Shown in pieces: positions 45,739-53,079 of a DNA stretch of 60,717 nucleotides. This stretch comes from Candidatus Goldiibacteriota bacterium (GTDB lineage Bacteria; Oederibacteriota; PGYV01; DYJU01). A model generated the notes under the pieces. That model was not told where the DNA came from. It searched no databases and saw only the letters and a list, made by a program, of their open reading frames with translations. A program made the position numbers and the translations under genes. Location of the stretch: assembly GCA_938034975.1 (NCBI GenBank), contig CALHNI010000005.1, positions 1 to 60,717 on the forward strand, given 5' to 3'. Within the stretch, counting starts at the first letter, position 1. Each line of letters begins with the position of its first letter.

Positions 45739-47028
45739 ATGATACAACGTTATACATTAAAAGAAATGGGTGATTTGTGGTCAGAAGAGGCAAAGTATAA
45801 ATCATGGCTTGATGTTGAACTCGCTGTGTGTTATGCATGGATGAAAAAAGGGAAAATTCCTAAAAAAGATTATAATACAATTTTAAAAAAAGCAGATTTT
45901 GATGTAAAAGAAATAGAAAAAATAGAAAGCAAAGTAAAACATGATGTGATTGCATTTTTAACATCGGTTTCAAAAAAAATCGGTAAATCTTCCAGATTTG
46001 TTCATATGGGAATGACGTCAAATGATATGCTTGACACAGCACTTGCTTTACGTCTTCAAAAGGCATGCGGGATTGTTAAAAAAAATCTTGAGAAATTTAT
46101 AGAAGTTTTAAAAGGTTTGGCATTAAAGCATAAAAATACAGTGATGATAGGAAGAACGCATAACATACATGCTGAACCAACAACTTTTGGTTTAAAAGTA
46201 CTTATCTGGTATTTTGAGATGAAAAGGAATTTAGAAAGATTAAAATTAGCAAAGGAAGAAGTAAGGGTTGGTAAAATTTCAGGTGCCGTTGGAAATTATG
46301 CAAATATAACACCTGAAATTGAAAAAATAGCACTTTTAAAATTAAATTTAAAACCAGCAGAAGCAACAAATCAGGTAATACAAAGAGACAGATATGCGTT
46401 TTTAATGTCTGTTCTTGCTATAATTGCTGCTTCAATTGAAAAAATTGCAACTGAGATAAGAAATTTACAGCACACAGAAATTTTAGAAGTTGAAGAACCA
46501 TTTTCAAAAGGCCAAAAAGGTTCATCAGCAATGCCGCATAAAAGAAATCCAGTTGTGTGTGAACAACTCTGTGGTCTTGCCAGATTAGTGAGAACAAACG
46601 CACTTGCTTCTTTTGAAAATATAGCGCTATGGCATGAAAGGGATATTTCGCATTCTTCGGTAGAAAGGGTAATAATTCCGGATAATTTTATTTTAATTGA
46701 TTATATGTTAAATAAAATTAACTGGATAATGGAAAATTTAAATGTATATCCTGAAAATATGAAAAGGAATTTAAATCATTTAAAAGGACTTGTTTTTTCC
46801 CAGAGGGTTTTACTTGCGCTTATAGATAAAGGAATGACAAGGGAACAAGCATATAAAATTGTTCAGGAAAATGCAATGAAAATCTGGGCTGGTGAGAAAA
46901 AAAATTTAAAAGAATTACTTGTTGAAGATAAAAAAATAAAAAAATTCTTAAATGAAAAAGAAATAGAAAATTTATTTGATGTTGGTTATTATTTAAAAAA
47001 CATAGATGAAATTTATAAAAGAATTTAA
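45739..47028 (+). CDS. purB: Adenylosuccinate lyase
   Basis: The 429-aa fumarase/aspartase-superfamily enzyme acts twice in purine synthesis, releasing fumarate from SAICAR and from adenylosuccinate. The signature loop is GSSAMPHKRNPVVCEQL near residues 257-271. MGMTSNDMLDTALAL and GRTHNIHAEPTTFG hold catalytic residues. It starts 1 nt after asd with no separate ribosome binding site, so translation is probably coupled. A purine gene in this operon is unusual. Confidence 0.95.
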   Translation: MIQRYTLKEMGDLWSEEAKYKSWLDVELAVCYAWMKKGKIPKKDYNTILKKADFDVKEIEKIESKVKHDVIAFLTSVSKKIGKSSRFVHMGMTSNDMLDTALALRLQKACGIVKKNLEKFIEVLKGLALKHKNTVMIGRTHNIHAEPTTFGLKVLIWYFEMKRNLERLKLAKEEVRVGKISGAVGNYANITPEIEKIALLKLNLKPAEATNQVIQRDRYAFLMSVLAIIAASIEKIATEIRNLQHTEILEVEEPFSKGQKGSSAMPHKRNPVVCEQLCGLARLVRTNALASFENIALWHERDISHSSVERVIIPDNFILIDYMLNKINWIMENLNVYPENMKRNLNHLKGLVFSQRVLLALIDKGMTREQAYKIVQENAMKIWAGEKKNLKELLVEDKKIKKFLNEKEIENLFDVGYYLKNIDEIYKRI

Positions 47029-47052
47029 TTAAAAAATAATGGAGAAATTTTC

Positions 47053-47316
47053 ATGGAAAAAAGAATAATATTTTTTTCTTTGATAGGTTGCAGTTACTGT
47101 GAGCAATTAAAACCTGTTTTTTTTAAAGTTGCGAATGAGATGAATTTAAAATATGAAATATATGAATTACCAAATGCGCCGATTGATATAAAAAAAATGG
47201 TTTACAAATACAGCATAGAAATTTTCCCTACAATTTTAGTTATACAGGATGAAACAGTAAAAAAAATAGAAGGGGCTATTCCTGAAAGTAAACTCAGGGA
47301 AAAATTAGCAGGTTGA
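47053..47316 (+). CDS. Thioredoxin-like small protein
   Basis: This 87-aa protein has an N-terminal redox motif FFSLIGCSYCEQL (CxxC) and a cis-Pro region IEIFPTILVIQ typical of the thioredoxin/glutaredoxin fold. It has no signal peptide, so a cytoplasmic thiol-disulfide role is likely; the partner is unknown. GGAG lies ~10 nt before the ATG. It is the last gene of the operon and its end overlaps the convergent gene by 12 bp. Confidence 0.75.
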   Translation: MEKRIIFFSLIGCSYCEQLKPVFFKVANEMNLKYEIYELPNAPIDIKKMVYKYSIEIFPTILVIQDETVKKIEGAIPESKLREKLAG

Positions 47317-48357
47317 AAAATGTATTTTTTTGAATTCTTTAACAATTGTTTTCCATGTTTTTGTGGGATCATCTGATTTTAGAGATGACATCATAGAACA
47401 ACCATCATAACCCCATACCCAAAATGATTTAATACCAGCATCTTTTGCTGCTTTAATTGCTTTAATAAGTTCGTATTCTTCGCCTTTTTTTATTTTAAAT
47501 CCCTGTAACCAAAAGTGTGCTTCTTTATTATATTCTTTACATACATCTGCTATATGTTTTGCAAATTTAAAGTTATGTTCATAAACATCTATTTTTTTTC
47601 CGAATTCTTTTAACCAGAACCAGTAAGGGTCAACCCCGAGGTTATCTACTTCTTTTATTTTTGCCATATCTTCAAAAGATGCACTGCGTAAATAAGGATT
47701 ATCAGCACTGATTAGGCATATAGAAATTTTTACTTTTTGGGATTTTTGTTTTGCATACAAAGTTAATTTTTCAAGGAAATTTTTTATGGATATGCTTCTG
47801 AATTCAAAAACTTTTTTTAAAGTTTTTGGCATTAAAGTTCCATATATTTTTTTGTATTTTTCCTGACAAATTTCACATCTGCATCCCCAGATTGCTTCTG
47901 CGTTTTCATCTGTTAATTTATTCCAATTGGTAATTGCAAAATGTGGCTCGTCCCAGAATATATAATCAATATCCATATCAAGAACAGTATCAACCCATTT
48001 TTTCATGTAATTAAAAAATTTAGGATTGTTAAGGCAGGCAACAGGAATTTTTTTGCCATTGGACAAAACCTGCCAGGCATCATAATTATCAAGCAAAAAT
48101 CTGGAAAGTGCTTCTCCCCCAAAAGCTTTTCCAAAACCCCACGGGTCAATCCATATTTTAAATCCATATTCTTTGCTTACTTTTACAAGTTCTTTTATTG
48201 TTTCCGGATTATATAAAAAATCTTCTTCTGAAAAAGTGTGAAGGATTGAAGTAAAACCATCTTTTTTTAATTGTTTTAAATCTGAAATCAAATGTTTTTT
48301 AAATCTGTTTGAGAAATAACTCACACCAAATTCAGGATTTTGTACATTTTTTTTCAT
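47305..48357 (-). CDS. Putative TIM-barrel protein, glycoside-hydrolase-like, unknown function
   Basis: The 350-aa product lacks a signal peptide. The motif DIDYIFWDEPHFAI (~150), the earlier KIWIDPWGFGKAFGG, and the later DNLGVDPYWFWLKEFG and SFWVWGYDG read like strand ends of a glycosidase-type TIM barrel, with Asp/Glu candidates at D-E in WDEPH. A Cys cluster, GCRCEICQEKY, follows. I do not know the family. The start is ATG 48357, preceded by GGAGG; the longer frame uses a TTG overlapping that site. The promoter lies next to repeat copy D. Confidence 0.6.
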   Translation of the reverse strand: MKKNVQNPEFGVSYFSNRFKKHLISDLKQLKKDGFTSILHTFSEEDFLYNPETIKELVKVSKEYGFKIWIDPWGFGKAFGGEALSRFLLDNYDAWQVLSNGKKIPVACLNNPKFFNYMKKWVDTVLDMDIDYIFWDEPHFAITNWNKLTDENAEAIWGCRCEICQEKYKKIYGTLMPKTLKKVFEFRSISIKNFLEKLTLYAKQKSQKVKISICLISADNPYLRSASFEDMAKIKEVDNLGVDPYWFWLKEFGKKIDVYEHNFKFAKHIADVCKEYNKEAHFWLQGFKIKKGEEYELIKAIKAAKDAGIKSFWVWGYDGCSMMSSLKSDDPTKTWKTIVKEFKKIHFSTC

Positions 48358-48394
48358 TATTGCCTCCAAAATAATTTATATAAACAGTGTATAT

Positions 48395-48423
48395 ATTATA
48401 ATAAATAATAAAAAAATTCTATA
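48395..48423 (-). promoter_or_regulatory. Putative promoter of the TIM-barrel gene
   Basis: On the minus strand TATAGA (48423-48418), 17 nt, perfect TATAAT (48400-48395). The -35 is weak. It begins 14 nt after the right palindrome of copy D. Confidence 0.5.
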
Positions 48424-48436
48424 AGAAATTTTAACC

Positions 48437-48643
48437 ATAAAAACGCATTAGAAAATGCGTTTTTACGTAAATATGAAATATTTTTGTCTTTTTGGTTTAA
48501 CAATTTTTTATTTTTATAGTGCATTACTTTTATTCACCTGTTTTTTAATTTTAAAATAAGTTCTCTTTTAAAATTTCTATTTGTTTATAAACCTTTTTTT
48601 ATATTCCTATTTTCCCCTGAAAAACGCTAATGCGTTTTTCAGG
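48437..48643 (-). repeat. Dispersed intergenic repeat, copy D (best preserved ends)
   Basis: Read on the minus strand. The left palindrome has arms CCTGAAAAACGC and GCGTTTTTCAGG (48616-48643). The core has TTTATAAACAAATA and ACAGGTGAATAAAAGTAATG. The right palindrome is at 48438-48465 with 12-bp arms TAAAAACGCATT and AATGCGTTTTTA. The element is 207 bp and points at the minus-strand gene's promoter. A 61-codon ORF overlapping it is not considered real. Confidence 0.85.
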
Positions 48644-48680
48644 TTTAACAGTAAAAAATGCAACCGTGAAAAAAATGTAG

Positions 48681-48700
48681 GCGCAGGGTTTATGTCTGCG
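48681..48700 (+). repeat. Short G/C-rich hairpin
   Basis: CGCAG (48682-48686) and CTGCG (48696-48700) enclose GGTTTATGT. The sequence is strikingly GC-rich for this window and resembles the GGCGCAGGGTTTA-type hairpin repeats seen in various genomes. It may be a remnant of another small repeat. The gap 48644-48802 holds nothing else I can name. Confidence 0.35.
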
Positions 48701-48802
48701 AGGGTTTTAGAAAAGCGCAACCATAAAGATTCGCGGATTCAAAAGAAAAAGCAAATAAAACGATAAAAGAAAAAAATTAATTACCCCATATTTTTTTTCA
48801 TG

Positions 48803-48830
48803 TTGAATATAGATTGCATTATGCTAAAAT
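48803..48830 (+). promoter_or_regulatory. Putative promoter of dcd
   Basis: TTGAAT (48803-48808), 16 nt, TAAAAT (48825-48830). The predicted start near 48837 excludes the far-upstream TTG start and supports ATG 48868. Confidence 0.5.
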
Positions 48831-48867
48831 ATTGCAAATTTTAAGTATTAAGGAGAAAAAGTTTAAA

Positions 48868-49425
48868 ATGAGTGTGATGAATGATGAATGGATAATAAAA
48901 ATGGCAAAAAAAGGAATGATAACTCCTTTTGCTGAAAGTCAGATTCAAAAAGGAGTAATTTCTTTCGGGGTTTCTTCTTATGGTTATGATATGCGCATAT
49001 CTGATGAGTTTAAAATTTTCAAATCTGAAAAAACTAAAATTGTTGATCCTAAAAATTTTGATGAAAAAGATTTCATAGAATACAGAGGAAAAACTTGTGA
49101 GATACCAGCCAATTCTTATGTTCTTGCAAAGAGTATTGAATATTTTAAAATACCACGTAATATTTTAACCATAACTTATGGTAAATCAACTTATGCTCGT
49201 TGTGGAATTTTGGTAAATGTTACACCGTTTGAACCTGAATGGGAAGGATTTGTTACAATCGCAATTACAAATTTAAATCCAAAACCTGCCAGGATATATG
49301 CTGGCGAAGGAATTGCTCAGGTAATTTTTTTAAAAGCAGAAAAAGTATGTATAAAATCTTATGCTGATAAAAAAGGTAAATATCAGGCACAAAAGAAAAT
49401 AACAGCGGCAAAAATAAAAAAATAA
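48868..49425 (+). CDS. dcd: dCTP deaminase family protein lacking the catalytic Glu
   Basis: The ~185-aa protein has the family blocks ISFGVSSYGYDMRI, TYGKSTYARCGILVNVTPFEPEWEG and IYAGEGIAQVIF. The enzyme makes dUTP from dCTP for dTTP synthesis. The position of the general-base Glu (Glu138 in E. coli), 7 residues after the conserved Trp, is Ala132 here: WEGFVTIAITN instead of the usual TLE-type sequence. The codon is GCA, one base from GAA. The Ser and Arg of KSTYAR are kept. AGGAG lies 12 nt before the chosen ATG; ATG 48877 is another candidate. Confidence 0.88.
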   Translation: MSVMNDEWIIKMAKKGMITPFAESQIQKGVISFGVSSYGYDMRISDEFKIFKSEKTKIVDPKNFDEKDFIEYRGKTCEIPANSYVLAKSIEYFKIPRNILTITYGKSTYARCGILVNVTPFEPEWEGFVTIAITNLNPKPARIYAGEGIAQVIFLKAEKVCIKSYADKKGKYQAQKKITAAKIKK

Positions 49426-49435
49426 AGGAGACAAA

Positions 49436-49864
49436 ATGAAACAACTAATTTTTGCTTTACTTGCATCATTTTTATGGGGCATAACACCTATCATTGAAAA
49501 ACTTGGTTTTTTATCAAAAGATGCAAATCCATATGTTGGCGTAGTTTTCAGAACAATTGGGACAACAATTATGGCTTTTTTACTTTTTTTATTTTTATTA
49601 AAGTTTGCTCCGGCTTCTTTAAAAAATATACCGATGAAATCCATGACTTTTTTAATGGCAGGTGGTGCACTTGCCAGTGTTATAGGGCAGATATTTTTTT
49701 ATATTGCTTTAAAATCAGGAGATGCTTCTTTCGTTACTCCTATTGCAGGCAGTTTCCCACTTGTTACATTCATTTTTGGGATTTTTTTGCTTAATGAAAC
49801 AGTAACTGTCCCAAAAATAATTGGTGTTGTATTCATAATTACAGGTATTATACTATTGAAATAA
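49436..49864 (+). CDS. EamA-type small membrane protein (half-size DMT transporter)
   Basis: The 142-aa protein has about five hydrophobic segments and the EamA pattern: an N-terminal ALLASFLWGITPIIEKLG and a C-terminal GSFPLVTFIFGIFLLNETVTVPKIIGVVFIITG. Full EamA transporters have two such units; this has one and probably dimerises. Substrate unknown. AAAGGAG precedes the ATG and dcd lies 10 nt upstream, so they may be co-transcribed. Confidence 0.8.
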   Translation: MKQLIFALLASFLWGITPIIEKLGFLSKDANPYVGVVFRTIGTTIMAFLLFLFLLKFAPASLKNIPMKSMTFLMAGGALASVIGQIFFYIALKSGDASFVTPIAGSFPLVTFIFGIFLLNETVTVPKIIGVVFIITGIILLK

Positions 49865-49886
49865 AATTAAGGAGGCGTATTTTAAT

Positions 49887-50084
49887 ATGGCATGTGAAAA
49901 TTTGAAAAAAAATCTCGCATTTTGCAGATGCACTTATGAACCTTGTTCAAGAAAAGGAAAATGTTGTGAATGTGTGCAATACCATTTAAGAGCAGGGGAG
50001 ATTCCAGGTTGCTTTTTTTCCAAAGATGCAGAAGCAACTTATGACAGATCTTTGGAAAATTTTATAAGAAGTATAAAAAGATAA
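49887..50084 (+). CDS. Small Cys-rich protein (DUF6485-like)
   Basis: This 65-aa protein has seven Cys in a pattern I recognise as DUF6485-like: FCRCTYEPCSRKGKCCECV then IPGCFF. The spacing suggests metal or Fe-S binding. It has no signal peptide. AAGGAGG lies upstream of the ATG. The family's function is unknown, and the neighbours (EamA protein, MATE exporters) do not reveal it. Confidence 0.75.
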   Translation: MACENLKKNLAFCRCTYEPCSRKGKCCECVQYHLRAGEIPGCFFSKDAEATYDRSLENFIRSIKR

Positions 50085-50109
50085 AATAATCACATAAAAA
50101 ATAATTAAA

Positions 50110-51447
50110 ATGAGAAAATTCCATAAAGGAAATATTTTATACCAACTTTTATATTTATCCTGGCCAATGCTACTTGGTAATTTATTTCAGAATTTACAAT
50201 CAATTTATGAAATATTTTTACTCGGTAAAATAAGTGTAAATGACATAGCAGCGATAGGAATTGCCGGAACCGTTATACTTTTTTTCTGGTCAATTCAGGG
50301 TGGTATTTTTAATGGGGTTGTAGCTTTGGGTTCAAGAATTTTAGGGCAGGGTAAAATAAAGGAGTTCGGCAGTATAATACCACAGTTACTTATAATAAGT
50401 TTTGTCTCTGGTTTTATTTATTGCTTAATTGTTTTTGTTTTTCAGGATCCTATTTTTGGATTTTTAGGTGCAAAAGGAGAAACATTAAAAAAAACCAAGG
50501 ATTATTTTAATATAGCGATTTTTTCTCTTTTGAATATTACCATTTATTTTGTTTTTGTTGGTCTTTTAAGAAGTATGGGAAATTCAATTACAATATTTTT
50601 CTTTGTTGCAGGTAATGTTTTTATTTATTTTTTACTTGCGCCTGTTTTTATATTTGGAAAATTTGGAATACCTGAATTTGGAATAAAAGGAACTGCAATT
50701 TCAGGTCTTATAGGTATTATAATTATTAATATTTATATGGTAAATTATTTTATTAAAAAAGGATTTTTAAAAATAAGTTGGGAAAATTTAAAACCCCAAA
50801 AAGAAATTATAATACGATTTTTAAAGCTTGCTTTGCCTGCAATGGGGCAAGGTTTGATTTCAAATTTGAGTTATTTTATTTTATTAAAAATAGTTTCATT
50901 GTTTGGTAATAATTTTATTGCTGCATATAGTATTGGTTTACGTCTGAATAATTTTGTGATGATGCTTGGCTGGCCCATAGGCGTATCAGGTGGTGTTATT
51001 GTAGGCCATAGTTTAGGGCAAAAATTGCACGAACGGGCAAAAATTACGGTTTTAACAGCAATAAAAGTTTATACGGTTATAACTTTTTCATTAACTTTGA
51101 TTTTTTTACTATTTCCAAAGTTTGTGATGAATTTATTTACATCTGATTTAATTGTAGTTAATTATGGAATAAATTTTTTACGGATAGTAGCGCCTGTATA
51201 CATAATGATGGGAATTGCTTTAATTATTCATTCTTCTTTTAACGGTGCTGGTGCAACCCACATACCAACAAAAATAAATTTTACTTCTTTTTTTTTAATC
51301 CAGTTGCCACTTGCTTATTTTTTATCAAAGATTTCTTTTATAAAAGAAAACGGTGTTTTCTGGGCAATATCAATTGCATTTTTAATACAGGCAATTATAA
51401 CAATTATTGCATTTAAAGATGGTAAATGGTTAAAAAGGGAAATATGA
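50110..51447 (+). CDS. MATE family efflux transporter (first of tandem pair)
   Basis: This 445-aa protein has 12 predicted membrane segments. MATE landmarks include LSWPMLLGNLFQNLQSIYE at the N-terminus, LGAKGETLKKTKDYFNIAI and LALPAMGQGLISNLSYF in the middle. It is probably a Na+ or H+ coupled exporter in the inner membrane; the substrate is unknown. It shares layout and many motifs with the next gene, a likely tandem duplication. No clear ribosome binding site is visible. Confidence 0.9.
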   Translation: MRKFHKGNILYQLLYLSWPMLLGNLFQNLQSIYEIFLLGKISVNDIAAIGIAGTVILFFWSIQGGIFNGVVALGSRILGQGKIKEFGSIIPQLLIISFVSGFIYCLIVFVFQDPIFGFLGAKGETLKKTKDYFNIAIFSLLNITIYFVFVGLLRSMGNSITIFFFVAGNVFIYFLLAPVFIFGKFGIPEFGIKGTAISGLIGIIIINIYMVNYFIKKGFLKISWENLKPQKEIIIRFLKLALPAMGQGLISNLSYFILLKIVSLFGNNFIAAYSIGLRLNNFVMMLGWPIGVSGGVIVGHSLGQKLHERAKITVLTAIKVYTVITFSLTLIFLLFPKFVMNLFTSDLIVVNYGINFLRIVAPVYIMMGIALIIHSSFNGAGATHIPTKINFTSFFLIQLPLAYFLSKISFIKENGVFWAISIAFLIQAIITIIAFKDGKWLKREI

Positions 51448-51448
51448 T

Positions 51449-52795
51449 ATGCGTGAATTTGAAAAAGGCAATATTTTCTCAAATATAATTTATCTTGCCT
51501 GGCCTGCATTACTTATAAATATTTTACAGAATATTTTATCTGCCTTTGACATGTTTTTACTCGGAAAAATCGGTGTGAAAGCTTTATCAGCAATATCAAT
51601 TGCTGGTATTTTGCTTTCTTTTTTCTGGTCAATAGAAGGTGGTTTAATAACAGGAGCAATAGCAATAGTTTCAAGATATGCCGGAGAAAAAAAATATAAA
51701 TTACTAAATTCTTCTATAGTTAACATGTTAATTACTGCTTTTATGCTTGGCGTTGTATATTCTTTTGTTATGTATGTTTTTTTGGAGCCAATTTTAAAAT
51801 TTTTTGGTGCAAGAGGTGAAACACTGATAAAGACAGAGGAATATTTTATCTTGATTTTACCTGCATTAATTAATATTGCTGTATTTTTTATTTTTTTTGC
51901 TGTCTTAAGAGCACTCGGATATTTACGAACACCTTTATTTTTAATGATAGCAGGAATCATAACAAATTTTATTTTAGAGCCGATTTTTATACTTGGCTTG
52001 TTTGGTTGTCCCAAATTAGGTATAAAAGGTGCTGCTCTTGCTTACTTACTTTCCTATATTATACCTAATATCATTGCAATAATAATCTTTTTACGTGGCA
52101 AAGGCAACATAAAAATTAACTTAAAATATATGACTTTTGACTTTACTGAATGGTTATTATATATAAAAGTTTCATTACCGGCTATGATGCAGGGTTTGCT
52201 TTCCAACTTTGCATCTCTTATTATGCTCAAAATAATTTCAAAATTTGGAGATACTTTTATTGCTGCCTATGGCATAGGTTCACGACTTGATGTTTTTGTA
52301 ATGATGATTGGATGGGCAATAGGTTCTTCTATATCAATAATGGTTGGGCATAATATTGGTGCAGGAGAATTAAAAAGAGCAAATGATAGTGTAAATATAG
52401 GGATTAAAATATATTCAATTTTTACTCTTTTATGTTTTGTTTTATTTTTTAATTTTTCAGAATATCTTGTTAAATTTTTTAATAGTGATTTATCTGTAAT
52501 AAGATATGGAAGTTTATACTTGAGGATAATATCACCTTTTTATTTATTGCTCGGAATTGGAATTATAACTGGAATGGCATTTAACGGTGCTGGTAAAACT
52601 CAAATTGCCATGGTTATAAATATTATTGCATTTTTTATATTTCAAATCCCTGCTTCTGTTTTGCTGCCTTTTGTTTCTTTTATTAGTGAAAAAGGAATAT
52701 TTATAGGTATTGCACTTGCTTATGCTTTTCAGGGGTTAGGAGGATGGATTATTTTTAAAAAACAAAAATGGATGACTTTTAAAAAAATTATTTAG
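51449..52795 (+). CDS. MATE family efflux transporter (second of tandem pair)
   Basis: The 448-aa protein is a paralogue of the preceding one, starting 1 nt after its stop. Matching blocks are LAWPALLINILQNILSAFDMFLLGKIGVKALS, FGARGETLIKTEEYFI and VSLPAMMQGLLSNFASLIML, and both keep RLD/RLNVFVMM-type sequence near residue 280. It is co-transcribed with its twin and perhaps forms a functional pair; substrate unknown. Confidence 0.9.
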   Translation: MREFEKGNIFSNIIYLAWPALLINILQNILSAFDMFLLGKIGVKALSAISIAGILLSFFWSIEGGLITGAIAIVSRYAGEKKYKLLNSSIVNMLITAFMLGVVYSFVMYVFLEPILKFFGARGETLIKTEEYFILILPALINIAVFFIFFAVLRALGYLRTPLFLMIAGIITNFILEPIFILGLFGCPKLGIKGAALAYLLSYIIPNIIAIIIFLRGKGNIKINLKYMTFDFTEWLLYIKVSLPAMMQGLLSNFASLIMLKIISKFGDTFIAAYGIGSRLDVFVMMIGWAIGSSISIMVGHNIGAGELKRANDSVNIGIKIYSIFTLLCFVLFFNFSEYLVKFFNSDLSVIRYGSLYLRIISPFYLLLGIGIITGMAFNGAGKTQIAMVINIIAFFIFQIPASVLLPFVSFISEKGIFIGIALAYAFQGLGGWIIFKKQKWMTFKKII

Positions 52796-52841
52796 CATAT
52801 TAAGTTATTTGGAACATGATTTTGACAAAATATTTGCATAA

Positions 52842-52972
52842 AAACAAAATTTTTTTATTTATTTTTATAATGCATTACTTTTATTCATCTGTTTTTTTAA
52901 ATGAAACACAAGTATTCTTTAAAAATTTTATTTTTTTATTAAAAATCTAAATTTTCTATAGATTTTCAGGTG
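52842..52972 (-). repeat. Dispersed intergenic repeat, copy G
   Basis: Read on the minus strand. The left hairpin has AAAATCTA/TAGATTTT arms (52942-52949, 52959-52966) preceded by CCTG. The core is ACAGATGAATAAAAGTAATG followed by CATTATAAAAATAAA. The right palindrome is lost. It lies between two plus-strand genes, so like copy H it does not point at a gene start. Confidence 0.65.
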
Positions 52973-53007
52973 TGTTTTTACTAATCACAAAAATTTTTAA
53001 AATTAAC

Positions 53008-53036
53008 TTGATTTTAAAAGGAAAATATATTATTAT
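53008..53036 (+). promoter_or_regulatory. Putative promoter of the repeat-protein gene
   Basis: TTGATT (53008-53013), 17 nt, TATTAT (53031-53036), about 44 nt before the start. GGAGG lies 5-6 nt before the ATG. Confidence 0.5.
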
Positions 53037-53079
53037 TTTATAATAAATATATTTAACAGATTAATAATGGAGGAATATA

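Noticed and set aside
48581-48766. 61-aa plus-strand ORF
   Set aside because: It lies across repeat copy D and the short GC-rich hairpin, has no ribosome binding site and the composition is not protein-like.
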